Below, in pieces: positions 54,719-64,000 of a stretch of 64,000 nucleotides of DNA. The position numbers were made by a program, and so were the translations under genes. Numbering within the stretch: the stretch's first letter is position 1; every line of letters begins with the position of its first letter. Source of the DNA: Acomys russatus (lineage: Eukaryota; Chordata; Mammalia; Rodentia; Muridae); NCBI RefSeq assembly GCF_903995435.1, contig NC_067145.1, forward strand, positions 1-64,000, written 5' to 3'. Below the pieces are notes generated by a model. The model was not told the origin of the DNA and made no database searches. It was given only the letters and a program-made list of their open reading frames with translations.

Positions 54719-56733
54719 GGTCCTGGATCCTTCCACTTGTTTCAGTTCAGGACTTTTCCTAGCCATTTATTCTCGGGAGAATCAGACGCTCAGTGAGGAT
54801 ACTGAGAGTTTATTGCATGAAGCTTTGAGGATGAAGCCCATGTCGAATTTTGAGAGCATAAGATGTTGTGATATCAAAACTGTGAGAAATCTGCTATGGA
54901 GAGGTGCATATAGGGAGTGGAAATAAACAAACTGGCGGGATATATGAGAACTTGTGTGGATAGGGCTGACTGTGCCCTTCAAAACTGAAGCCTCATATGT
55001 CTGAGTCAGACTGACACGATTTGGTGTTGCCCTGTTAGTTTACATTTCTTGGTCCAGTCTTCCCTCACTGTGTACGCATTGTTCTTTATTGGGATGGGAA
55101 GGCTCTCCTGTCCATTTTATGTTCCAAAGATATTGTTTCTTTTCTGATTTTACAAGATGTGGTAATCAGGAGATTGCCATGACTGTCAAAAGAGCCTTTG
55201 GACATTTGAACAATGTATGGGCTGTTGGAGACCAGTAGGATCATGAGATTTGAGTGTGTATACATTCAACCCATTTCTTGTTCTTTGTGTCTACTGTGTT
55301 GTCATAGAAACTCATCAGGCAGCTTCCATCTTGTGCTGTCATGCCCTGAGTATTGTACACTCTATCCCTAAATCACATAAAAAATAGTAAAAGCTATTCA
55401 TTTGTCTAGCATGATATTTTTTTACATTTTCTTTTTGTTCTTTGTTTTTATTTTTAAGAGTAAATTTCTCTGTGTAGCCCTTGTTCCCCAGAAAGTATGT
55501 CATGTAAACCAATCAGGCCTTGAACTTAGAGATCCATCTGACTCTATCTACAGAGTACTGAGGTTTGATTGGGCCAAAAAGCCTGGCTTATTTTGTTTTA
55601 ATAAGATGGGATTGGCGTGTAGGTATATGCAAGCATATGCTGTTGCATTTATTTTCATCCACGTCTTGAAATTTGAAATGTGTCATAGAGTGTATTTTAT
55701 TTCTCAGGATGGCCTGTGTTTATGACATTAATACTAAATGAGCCTTTTATGTCATTGGGTTTTACGTGTCTGACATTCTTTCTTTCTGTTACCAGTTTGT
55801 TTTGAATATTTTGAATAAATGTGTATTTTGCCTGTATGCATGAATAAGTACATCATGTGTGCCTAATGCTCACAATAGTCCGAAGACGACCTCAGAAATC
55901 TAACCATGGTATAATGGGTAATTGTGAGCCTGCAATCTAAATACTGGCAATGGACTCCAATTATTCTCAGTACCTACAGGAGCTCTGGTATTCCATGTCT
56001 CTTTCCATATGTGGCTCATTTATGATAAATATTTATATTGCTCATGCATCCATCTGTCTATTTGTAACTGTTTAAACATGCATTTTCTTTAGAGAGATGT
56101 TATTGATGTTACATTTTAAACTGGGGCATTTGAGGTTTATGGAAGATGTATACACAGCTGGGGTGAATGTGTGTGACCTAGTAGGAACTTCAGTAAACAC
56201 CTCTGAGTTCTTCCTGTCTCTTTTGTTTGATTACTTGATTTTTTTTTTTGAGAGAAGTCAGTGTCTTCGTATGAACCTCATGCTGTGTTGAAGCTCACTG
56301 CATAGTGTAAGCCAGCACACACCTCAATGAGATACACCTGCCTGTGTCTCCTGAGTGCTGGGATTACAGGCATAAAAACATACACCCAGCCTTCCCATCA
56401 TGTTTATAGTCAGCAGTTGCTCATACAGTTTCTGTGATGTGAGTTCAGTACTGTTGGTCTGCTTGATTGTCTCTCTGTTTCTCTCTCTCTATGTCTGTTG
56501 GTGGGCATTTCTCTTGCAAGGCTGTATCCTGTTCAAGGGGTGCAGGAATGATGGAAGTGAGCATCATTATTCAATTTCTATCTGAAATGGCTTGGTGATT
56601 ACATTAGAACATCTGTGTCAGGAAATAAGTGGAAGAAGCATCAGAATTACAGGAGTCTATTGTCAATGGCGTATATGTTTACAGTGTTGTCACGATCATA
56701 CTTTGTCTTACACACATGTCTGTGGTGTTATAG
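54719..56733. other. Upstream region of the KRAB-ZNF locus
   Basis: Contains two antisense B1 copies (55,455-55,590, old; 56,245-56,393) and AT-rich unique DNA. The non-coding first exon and the short exon with the ATG of the zinc-finger gene would be expected here or further upstream, but I cannot pick them out. Confidence 0.4.
56245..56393 (-). mobile_element. B1 SINE (antisense), old
   Basis: cctgcctgtgtctcctgagt then gctgggattacaggcataaa. Confidence 0.7.
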
Positions 56734-56860
56734 GACGCAGTGACCTACGATGATGTGCATGTGGACTTCACTCGGGAAGAGTGGGCTTTGCTGGATCCTT
56801 CCCAGAAGAGTCTCTACAAAGATGTGATGCTGGAGACCTATAGAAACCTCACTGATATAG
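56734..56860 (+). CDS. KRAB-A exon of a zinc-finger gene
   Basis: A 127-bp exon, the classic KRAB-A length, bounded by an acceptor (gttatag/GAC) and a donor (ATATAG/gtaaga). It encodes 42 codons plus one base, including the KRAB-A core VDFTREEWALLDPSQKSLY and DVMLETYRNL. KRAB-A recruits TRIM28 (KAP1) to silence chromatin, often at transposable elements. Residues known to matter for TRIM28 contact (the D-V/F stretch, EEW, and the MLE after the YKDV) are all kept. A preceding exon must supply the initiator Met, as usual in this family. The next exon is at 57,055. I do not assign an orthologue. Confidence 0.9.
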
Positions 56861-57054
56861 GTAAGACAGTGATTTCTTCTTTCTTTTTAATATGTAAGGA
56901 CAACTATTTCTTTGATACAGTTGTTTGTTGTCAGTTCAATTGAGAATGAGGTAAATAAATCAGCGATGTTTACAATGATTACTGAAGATAGCAAATTAAA
57001 ATTTGCCTAATCTCCAAAAAAAAATATTAATTAATTTCTGCTATTACATTTTAG

Positions 57055-57120
57055 GCTACAATTGGGAAGACCACAATACAATTTTTAAGAACATTTTCAA
57101 TGTTCTAGAGGACATGAAAG
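57055..57120 (+). CDS. Second small exon (KRAB-b/linker type)
   Basis: Acceptor acattttag/GCT and donor AAAG/gtaatt bracket 66 bp. Spliced in phase after KRAB-A it begins GYNWEDHN, the start typical of a rodent KRAB-ZNF subgroup whose short exon follows KRAB-A. After EDHN the sequence departs from the usual form and continues TIFKNIFNVLEDMK. It leaves one base over for the zinc-finger exon. No stop. The exon is slightly longer than the ~61 bp I would expect, so an altered 3' splice boundary is possible. Confidence 0.7.
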
Positions 57121-57945
57121 GTAATTAGCATATACAAGTTGATACAAATGTGCCTCTATAGTAATTTTAATGTGTCCTGCAAGTTTTGTGGAAATTCAAC
57201 AGTGCATTGTTAGCACTGCCTTAAGTATATTGATGATTATTAAATTCTCACAAAACCATGTACCTCAAAGGCAGGTATCTGGTTTATGTTTGCAAAGCAT
57301 TTCTCTAAGAAAGAAGACAAGGAAACCATGCATTAACAGATATCACCATTTAACTCACAGCTCCATGAGAGCTAGACTATACAACTACTAATGTGTTTAG
57401 TCTCATATCACTTAGATATTGCAGAAGCTAAGCCCATTGCATAGGCAATAAGTCTGTGTTCAAAACAGCTAATAATCAAATACTCCATAATAAAGCTTGT
57501 TTTCCTCATCTTATATGCAGGAATGTTGCAAAGTTTAGTGAGTGGCAGTTTATAAGAGGCAAGAATGTTACTGTGGAGAAGCTTTAATCCTTATACCGTA
57601 TGTCTATAAGGAAAGCAAAAATCAAACTGTGTGACTACAGTGGGGACCCTTTCATTTGTTATTCTCCTTTTAGTAAGTATGTCATATGTCACAATGGATG
57701 TTACCCTTGTGACCTTAGAAGTATTGAAAAAAGCAATGTGCTCCCCTCTAACTCAAAAGAACAAGAAGATATGTAGTAGTCCCCCTTGTCCCTAGACTTT
57801 CTGAATTTAATACAAGGTTATGATTAATTGGTTTTCCAACTTCATTGGCAATAAATCCACAAACTTATACTATACAAAATCTTCTTTAATAATAGGAATG
57901 AGACTTCTTTCTGTTTCTCTCGGTTCACTTTGCAAATATAGTATG
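57121..57945. other. Intron before the finger exon
   Basis: AT-rich DNA without a recognisable repeat. Acceptor-like tttaataatag/gaatg (~57,897) and caaatatag/tatgag (~57,945) are candidates for the final exon start. Confidence 0.45.
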
Positions 57946-58598
57946 AGTCACACTATAGGAAAATTTATGAATGCAATCATTGTGGTAGAGCTCTGAGTTC
58001 TACCATTTCTCTTCCAATATGTGAAAATCCTACATATTAGAAGGATGTTGCAAATGTAGTTCATGTAATCAATGCTCTTCCCATCATAATAATCTTCAAA
58101 GATGCAAAACAACCCATAATGAATGAGAACATACCATGAAAGTAAGCAGAGTGAACAGTCTATAATATCTGATTCTTCTTCACAATTGGACCAAAATGTA
58201 AAATTAAATCACACAGATAAAAATATTCATCAATGTAATGACTGTGTTAATGTTTTCACTTGTGCCAATTATCTTTGCAGGAATGAAAAAAGTCATAGTG
58301 GAGAAAAAAACATCTGAATTTACTCAACATGGTAAATTGTTTGCATATCACAGTCATCCTCAGTGGCATAAAAGTACTCATACTGGAGAGAAAGCAAAGG
58401 AAGATATTCAATATGGAGAAGCCATTGCACATCACAGTAGTCTCCAAATACATAAAAGAACACACACTGAACAAAAAACCCATGAATATAACCAATGTGG
58501 TACAGCTGGTGCATGCCAAGGTCATCTTCAGAGGGATGAAAGAAATCATATTGGAAAGAAACCATATGAATGTAATCAGTGTGTTAAAGCCATTGTAA

Positions 58599-59651
58599 TG
58601 TCAGAGTCATCTTCAAAGACATGAAAGAAATTTTACAAGAGAGAAATCTTATGAATGTAGGCAATATGGTAAAGTCTTTGCAGGTCACAGTTCTCTTCAA
58701 AGGCATAAAATAATTCATACAGGAAAGAAACTTTATGAATGTAATCAATGTGGTAAAGCCTTTGCGTGGCACTGTCATCTTCAAAGGCATGAAAAAACTC
58801 GTACAGGAGAGAAATCTTATGAATGTAGTCAATGTGGTAAAGCCTTTGCTTGGCACAGTTCCCTTCAAAGGCATGAAAGAATTCATACAGGAGAGAAGCC
58901 TTTTGAATGTAATCAATGTGGTAAAGCCTTTGCACGACACTGTCATCTTCAAATACATAGTAGAATTCATACAGGAGAGAAACCTTATGAATGTAATCAG
59001 TGTGGTAAAATCTTTTCTCAACCTAGTCTTCTTCAAATGCATGAAGGAATTCATAGAGGAGAGAAATCTTATGAATGTAATCAATGTGGTAAAGCCTTTG
59101 CACAGCAATTTCATCTTCAAAGGCATGAAAGAATTCATACAGGAGAGAAACCTTATGAATGTAATCAATGTGGTAAAGCCTTTGCACAGCAATTTCATCT
59201 TCAAAGGCATGAAAGAATTCATACAGGAGAGAAACCTTATGAATGTAATCAATGTGGTAAAGCCTTTGCATGGCACTGTCATCTTCAAAGGCATGAAAGA
59301 ACTCATACAGGAGAGAAACCTTTTGAATGTAATCAATGTGGTAAAGCCTTTGCATGGCACAGTTATCTTCAAAAGCATGAGAGAATTCATACCGGAGAGA
59401 AACCTTATGAATGTAATCAATGTGCTAAGGCCTTTGCACGGCACAGTTCTCTTCAAATGCATGATAGAATTCATACCGGAGAGGAACCTTATGAATGTAA
59501 TCAATGTGGTAAAGCCTTTGCATGGAACTGTTCTCTTCAGATGCATGAAAAACTTCATACAGGAGAGAAGCCTTATGAATGTAATCAATGTGGTAAAGCC
59601 TTTTCTCGGCCCAGCAGTCTTCAAAGGCATGAAACTATTCATACGCGATAG
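58599..59651 (+). CDS. Open array of ~12 C2H2 fingers within the disrupted exon
   Basis: 350 codons without a stop; the first in-frame ATG is at 59,037. Fingers follow C-x2-C-x12-H-x3-H with TGEKPYECNQCGKAF linkers. The first two complete units are imperfect (one has CRQY for CxxC, one has R for the last His); the following ten are canonical. Inferred helix positions -1,2,3,6 from the fourth finger on: WSSR, RCHI, QSLM, QFHR, QFHR, WCHR, WSYK, RSSM, WCSM, RSSR. The two QFHR fingers (~59,065-59,232) are identical at DNA level over at least 84 bp, a recent unit duplication. The protein would bind DNA in the nucleus if expressed from an internal start, but without KRAB. Confidence 0.6.
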   Translation, partial: CQSHLQRHERNFTREKSYECRQYGKVFAGHSSLQRHKIIHTGKKLYECNQCGKAFAWHCHLQRHEKTRTGEKSYECSQCGKAFAWHSSLQRHERIHTGEKPFECNQCGKAFARHCHLQIHSRIHTGEKPYECNQCGKIFSQPSLLQMHEGIHRGEKSYECNQCGKAFAQQFHLQRHERIHTGEKPYECNQCGKAFAQQFHLQRHERIHTGEKPYECNQCGKAFAWHCHLQRHERTHTGEKPFECNQCGKAFAWHSYLQKHERIHTGEKPYECNQCAKAFARHSSLQMHDRIHTGEEPYECNQCGKAFAWNCSLQMHEKLHTGEKPYECNQCGKAFSRPSSLQRHETIHTR

Positions 59652-59883
59652 AAACTTTATGAATGTAATTTCTGTGTTAAAGCCTTTGGACAGTACAGTT
59701 TTCTTCAAAGGCATGAACGAATTTATACTTTCATTCAAACCTTATGAATATTAGTAATTTCATAGTGCTTTTGCACATAACATTGTGTTTCCTAATACAT
59801 AAAAGTATACATCCTGGAGAGATACCCTATGAATGTAACCAATGTGATAAGACCCTTGTACATCATGGTCATATTGTAATACA

Positions 59884-59904
59884 TAAAAAAAAAAAAAAAA
59901 AAAA
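59884..59904 (+). repeat. A-run inside a degenerate finger
   Basis: About 20 A bases interrupt a finger remnant (YECNQCDKTLVHHGH then ...TAEKPYECKQCG). Confidence 0.9.
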
Positions 59905-59996
59905 GAACACACATACTGCAGAGAAACCCTATGAATGTAAGCAATGTGGTTAAACTTGAATGACAGTTATCTTATGAGTCATGGAAATATACAGGA

Positions 59997-60002
59997 AATA
60001 AA
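59997..60002 (+). terminator. Candidate polyadenylation signal
   Basis: AATAAA about 345 bp after the array's TAG and just before the L1 fragment; a plausible 3' end for the zinc-finger transcript. Confidence 0.45.
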
Positions 60003-60027
60003 CAATGTAAGAAGTGGATTTAATATG

Positions 60028-61682
60028 TTGAAGCTTCGTGCTTGGATCACTCTCTGCCCACTCCTCACCTGCATGGCCTGTCCAGGACACAGACAGTTAA
60101 CCAACAGATATGAGGTGGGCATGGCCTGCGCCCCACATTAACCACCACCCTGAAGAGGCTTGAGGGACATGCGAGCAGCTTTCATCTTGAACCTCTCTCC
60201 ATTTACTCTTCTCTGAACTGGCTGATCAGGCACACACAGAAAATCTGCAGATGAAGCCAGTGAGGTATCTGAGTAGCTTTGGGTGTGGCTCTCTTTCCAC
60301 TGGCTCCTCACCAGCCGAGCCCATTTTGGACACAGACATTAAATCAGCAGAAGTGAGTCAGGCTTGGACCAAAAGCCACATTGTCCACCGTGTGTTCATG
60401 TACCAAGGAGGCCTGTTGGGCACCTGGGCAGCTTTCAGATTAGGGATCTCTCAGCTTGCTTCTCACTTACCTGCACCAACTGGGGCAGAGACAGAGAATC
60501 CAGCATATCTGAGCTGCTTTTAGGCTCTAACATGAACCATCTGCCATACTAGAGTGGCCTCTGGGGATTCTTAGCAAGCAGCCTTTGTCTTGAAGCTCTC
60601 TTTACCTGCTTCCAACCTTGGACGCAGATATTGACTTGATTAGAGGGACCTTCTGTCCTGCTAACAACAGAAACTACCAGATGGCTAGAAGGCAGTGTGA
60701 CAGGAAACAAACCTTAGAGCCTTCTGACAGGACTGGAAGCCAGAAGTCCTCCCAAAGCTACCCTGGGAAATACTAGCATCCCTGAAATGCAAGAAGATTT
60801 CGAATCTGGGGTGCTAAAAATGATAGAAGCCTTGAAGGAGGAAACTAAGTCTCTCAAGGAGATACAGGAAAATACATTGAAACAAGTGAAGGAATGAATG
60901 AATCCTATAAAGAATTACAAGAATTTACAATCAAACAGGAAAAAGAAATGAATAAAGCTATTCAAGACTAAAAGAGTGAATTAGAAGCAAGAAAGAAAAC
61001 ACAGTCTGAGGCAATCCTGGAATAGGAAAAGCGAGGGAAGAGAACAGACACTGCTGACACAAGCAACACCCACTGAACACAGGAGATGGAAGAGAGAATC
61101 CCAAGTGGAGAAGCTACAGATGGGGTATTTGATATATCAGCCAAAGAAAATGTTAAAAATAAAACATTTCTGAAACAAAACATCCAGGAAATCTTTACAG
61201 CCTATAGAGGCCTAACCTAAGAATATTAGGAATGAAAGAAAGAAAAGCCTCCAACCTCCTCAGCCCAGACAATATTCTGAAGAGAATCGTGGAAGAAATT
61301 TTCACTAAAATAACGAAAGTGATGTCTGTGAAAATAGAAGAAGCCTACAGAACTCCAATAGTCAAAACACTAATGTGCAGAACACAGGAAGAACAGTAAA
61401 AGCTGCAAGAGAAAAAGGCCAAGGCACATAGGAAAGGCAAACCTATCCCAATTACACTGGACTTCTCAACAGACACTATGAAAGCCAGAAGGGTCTGGAC
61501 CGGTACCAGTAGACCCCAAGAGGCCACAGATGCGACCCAGACTACTCTACCCACCAAAATATCAGTCACCATGGATGAGGACACAAGATATTATACAACA
61601 AAACCAAGTTTAAGCAATACCTAGCCACAAGTCCAGCCCTACAGATGATAGTAGTAGGGAAACGCCGAACCCTGGAAAACTC
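60028..61682 (+). mobile_element. Old LINE-1 fragment: 5'UTR and ORF1
   Basis: 60,028-60,780 has imperfect repeated modules (cctgtccaggacacagacag, ccattttggacacagacatt) like an old L1 5'UTR. 60,780-61,682 reads as decayed ORF1: a Lys/Glu coiled-coil part, then ataaaagaattacaagaat-type heptads, cctacagaactccaatag and atgaaagccagaagggtctg (the ARRAW-like motif), and a C-terminal end ctagccacaagtccagccct. Multiple stops. No ORF2 follows, so it is 3'-truncated or deleted. Confidence 0.8.
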
Positions 61683-61885
61683 TGTGCTGCAGATATAGTT
61701 CAGTGGGTAGAGAGCCTGGGTAGTCTACGCTGGGCTCTGTGGTCACCCAGCACCCCATTCACTGGGCAGAGAGCGTGTTGCTGTAGTCCCAGCACCTGGG
61801 CAGTGAAAACAGGAGGATCAGCCTTCAGCTAGTTCAAGGCCAACCTGGCCTATGTGAGACCCTGTCCCAAAAGAAAAGGGAAGCA
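61683..61885 (+). mobile_element. ID/B1-type composite SINE (B4-like)
   Basis: An ID-like head (gatatagttcagtgggtaga) is followed by a B1-like body (agtcccagcacctgggcagt, agttcaaggccaacctggcc) and an A-rich tail. Confidence 0.6.
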
Positions 61886-62045
61886 GGAAGGAAAAAAGAT
61901 TTGGCTTAGTTGGGTAAACTGGGGTGTCCTTGGGCAAATATCCTAGGTTCAGAGCCCCAGTCTCTCCATCTGTGGGATGGGCGCACTGCCGACTGTGAAG
62001 GGAATTACAGGAACTGCCAGAGGTATGTTAGAAATACTCTTGTTG

Positions 62046-62222
62046 GGGACTGGTGAGATGGCTCAGCAGTTAAGAGCACTGTTTGCTTTTCCTGAGGACC
62101 CGGGTTCAATTCCCAGCATCCACATGGCAGCTCACAAGTGGCTGTAACTCCAGTTCCAGGGATTCTGACACCTTCAGACCAATGCACATAGAATAAAATT
62201 AAGTTTTTTTTTTTTTTTAAAG
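62046..62222 (+). mobile_element. B2/B3 SINE
   Basis: ggggactggtgagatggctc, gacccgggttcaattcccag and a poly-T/A end. Confidence 0.88.
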
Positions 62223-62825
62223 AAACATTCTTGTCCATGCGTGGTGTGTAGGAAGTGCAGCGCTCCCCTGTGTGCATCATGCTCTCGCCAGCCTTGTCCT
62301 AATGCACCAGGGGCGCATGGGTGTGTGCGCTGAAGTCAGGCCTGCTGTAATGGACAAGTAGCCATACTGAGTGTGTCACCATGGGAGACCATGAGTCAGC
62401 TCACATGGTGTCTGTGCTGGGTCAGGTCGAATTCTTGGCCTACCTGTAGGATGGGCTGGGCTTTTCCAAGTTCCCTGCTGGCCTGGAAGCATATCAACGC
62501 CAAAGAGGCCTTCCGCTTCCTGGCAGTTTGTGGGCAGCTTATCTGGAGCCTGAGGAATCTGAAAAAACCATCTCAGGTTTAGGCTGAATTCTCCTGAAGA
62601 GCTTCTCAAGGCCTCCTGGACTGTGGTGGGGCCTGGGTGGGATGCAGAGGAGAGAGAAGGCGGGTGCTGCAGCCAAGCCACCCCGGAGTGTTCTGATGGG
62701 CGCTTTCTGAAGGGAATGTTGTGGGTCTGAGATGGGACCCATTCCTGTGTGTGTGAAGGCGTTTTAAAGCCAGCAGACCGCAGAAATCGTTTAATGACTC
62801 CTGATCATCTGCTAAGAGCTCATGC
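62223..62825. other. No recognisable gene; GC-richer unique DNA
   Basis: Open stretches of 60-101 codons occur on both strands, but none shows domains, splice-site pairing or codon bias that I can defend. Confidence 0.4.
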
Positions 62826-62829
62826 GGAC

Positions 62830-63035
62830 TCGCATGCATGCGTGTTTGTCAAGCCCTTATTTTTTGTTCTGGTGTGTCTGTCTGTCTGTCTGTGTGACCC
62901 ACCTGTGGGCCTGGAGACCAGACGGTGACCTTGAAGAGGTGTTTCCTTGCACTTTTACATGGGTTCCAGGGACCCAACTCAAGTTGCATAGCAAATGCCC
63001 TTACCTGCCGGGTGGCCATCCGGGTGGCCCAGGTC
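62830..63035 (-). mobile_element. B3-like SINE (antisense) with (TGTC)n patch
   Basis: tgtctgtctgtctgtctgtg precedes gggttccagggacccaactc and aaatgcccttacctgc, the antisense B3 order. Confidence 0.55.
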
Positions 63036-63400
63036 TGCATCTTTGTTTCCTCTGTGATTGCGACCATCTGTCTTCTTCCAAGTCCGATTCTTTGAGGCCT
63101 TTGCCTCATGCCAGGGCTCATCCTCCATCTCCTGAGTGTGGTGGCTCCCAGCTACATCTTCGGAGGAACCGAGCAGACTCATAGGGCTCTGTGCTCCTCC
63201 ACCCTCGCCGGCCAAGTAGGCACAGCGCACGCGCAGCCGAGTCCACCCGGCACGTCCTCCTGGGACAGGAAACACGGGCACTGTGTGCTCTTAATGGGGA
63301 TTTCAGGGTGGGCGGGGTTGGCATCTTTGAGGAAGTGGTACTTCAACTCAGATTTTAGTCACCAGCCCGAGCCCTTGATAAGGGCATCAGAAGTGAGTGC
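63036..63400. other. Unassigned, CpG-containing
   Basis: Includes a small CpG-rich patch (gcacagcgcacgcgcagccg, ~63,219-63,240) and a ggtgggcggggttgg GC-box-like string near 63,307. A promoter is possible, but no exon is recognised. Confidence 0.3.
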
Positions 63401-63575
63401 TAAGGTCAGGGCCAAGGCTCAGTTGGCAGTGTGCTTGCCTACACAGAGCTATCCCCAGCCCTGCATAAACTGGGTGTGGGGGTGCTCACCTCTAATCCCA
63501 GCATTCTGCTGGTGGAGGCAGGAAGATCAAAACTTCAGGGACATCCTGAACCCCCTGAGATGCTGTGTCTCGTCA
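63400..63575 (+). mobile_element. ID/B1-type composite SINE (B4-like)
   Basis: ggctcagttggcagtgtgct (ID-like) followed by ctctaatcccagcattctgc and gtggaggcaggaagatcaaa (B1-like). Confidence 0.6.
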
Positions 63576-64000
63576 AACAGACAAAGCAGTACCATAAGCG
63601 GAGTGTACCTGTATAAAAATCGGAATAAACAGGCACGGTACAGGTCTGTGATGTGGGCAGGGAGATCACGAGTTTCCGGCTGGCTGGGCCACATGGGGAG
63701 ACGCTTCCTTAACAACCCAATTAATTGATAGGAGTTCCATGGGATTTAATGACCTAGAGTTTAACCAAGGAGGGAAAAGTGGCAGAGGGACAGGCACAGA
63801 GCACTTAGCACATGTGGAAATAACGCCCAGCGTCCATGAGCTCATAGAACGCAAACACACTGCAGGAAGGCCTTGTACACATGCATTTAGAAACTCAGTG
63901 CAGGCGTCATAAATTAGCTGGGTCCTGCTACTTGGCCCTGGTGTACCGCCTCCCTGGCAGGTCGGCCCGTGGTGTACCGCCTCCCTGGCCACATTCTGGA
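63576..64000. other. No recognisable gene; short direct repeat at the end
   Basis: Unique-looking DNA. tggtgtaccgcctccctggc occurs exactly twice, at 63,939-63,958 and 63,970-63,989 (31-bp spacing). Confidence 0.5.

Larger units (their letters stand above)
57946..59960 (+). pseudogene. C2H2 zinc-finger exon, frame-disrupted
   Basis: The 5' part (57,946-58,600) holds decayed fingers in shifting frames: a KIYECNHCGRAL remnant ending in TAG, a cysteine-rich remnant ending in TGA near 58,120, a frame open at 58,123-58,317, then a +1 change in an A7 run near 58,303 into the frame 58,238-58,624. A further one-base insertion near 58,595 leads to the long open array (58,599-59,651). A nonsense change (GAG to TAG in a TGEK linker, 59,649-59,651) is followed by two or three degenerate fingers and an A20 run. 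Read from the KRAB exons, translation would stop early, so this is probably a pseudogene. The array itself is remarkably open. Confidence 0.75.

Noticed and set aside
58584..59738. Long antisense open frame (384 codons) opposite the zinc-finger array
   Set aside because: It mirrors the 84-bp periodicity of the fingers; a periodic sequence without stops in one unit stays open on the other strand. No independent start, promoter or domain.
58735..59754. Second plus-strand open frame (339 codons) overlapping the fingers
   Set aside because: Out-of-frame shadow of the same tandem repeat; low-complexity MNVINVVKPL-type repeats and no C2H2 residues.
62822..63728. Open frames of 120 and 206 codons near the window end
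   Set aside because: They run through B3 and B4-like SINE sequence and show no domain or splice structure.
1..64000. tRNA or other classical RNA genes
   Set aside because: The only tRNA-like A/B-box sequences belong to B2 and ID-type SINEs; no independent tRNA, rRNA or snRNA was recognised.

Overview
The window looks like nuclear DNA of a muroid rodent (mouse, rat or vole relatives). The signs are dozens of B1 SINEs, several B2 and B3-like SINEs, rodent-type LINE-1 copies with conserved ORF1/ORF2, ERV and LTR fragments, microsatellites, and a mammalian KRAB/C2H2 zinc-finger locus with canonical introns. The species cannot be fixed by eye. The L1 5'UTR monomers do not look like the mouse A/Tf/Gf monomers I know.

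Layout. (1) About 1-11,118 is the left arm of a large inverted duplication. It holds a small single-exon gene-like ORF with a TATA promoter (minus strand, ~430-1040) and a decayed gammaretrovirus-like provirus (RNase H, integrase, env; ~4,560-8,200). The provirus lies between two direct copies of a ~2 kb block, called P here. P ends in ~460-bp tandem promoter-like units with inverted CCAAT boxes. (2) About 11,119-37,265 is the spacer: old sense L1 fragments, more diverged pieces of the arm sequence, a full-length antisense L1 (16,575-24,131) with intact ORF1, broken ORF2, a monomeric 5'UTR and target-site duplications, an ERVK-type solo LTR, and a SINE-rich stretch. (3) About 37,266-54,530 is the right arm, the reverse complement of the left. 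It is enlarged by a second LTR, a 5'-truncated L1 with TSDs, a B2, a purine-rich microsatellite and a ~4.7 kb block around an internal inversion junction. (4) 54,530-60,010 is a KRAB zinc-finger gene on the plus strand: KRAB-A exon, a second small exon, and a final exon with about a dozen tandem C2H2 fingers. Frameshifts at the 5' side of the finger exon and a GAG-to-TAG nonsense change in a linker suggest a pseudogene or a heavily shortened gene. (5) 60,010-64,000 holds an old L1 5'UTR/ORF1 fragment and then SINE-dotted, somewhat GC-rich DNA with no recognisable gene.

Nothing here works as an operon or pathway. The story is segmental duplication, ERV and L1 colonisation, and KRAB-ZNF decay. 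The best candidates for something new are the ERV-bearing inverted duplication with its small promoter-equipped gene family, the nested 71/142/284-bp organisation of the L1 promoter monomers, and the open 12-finger array behind a broken front end.
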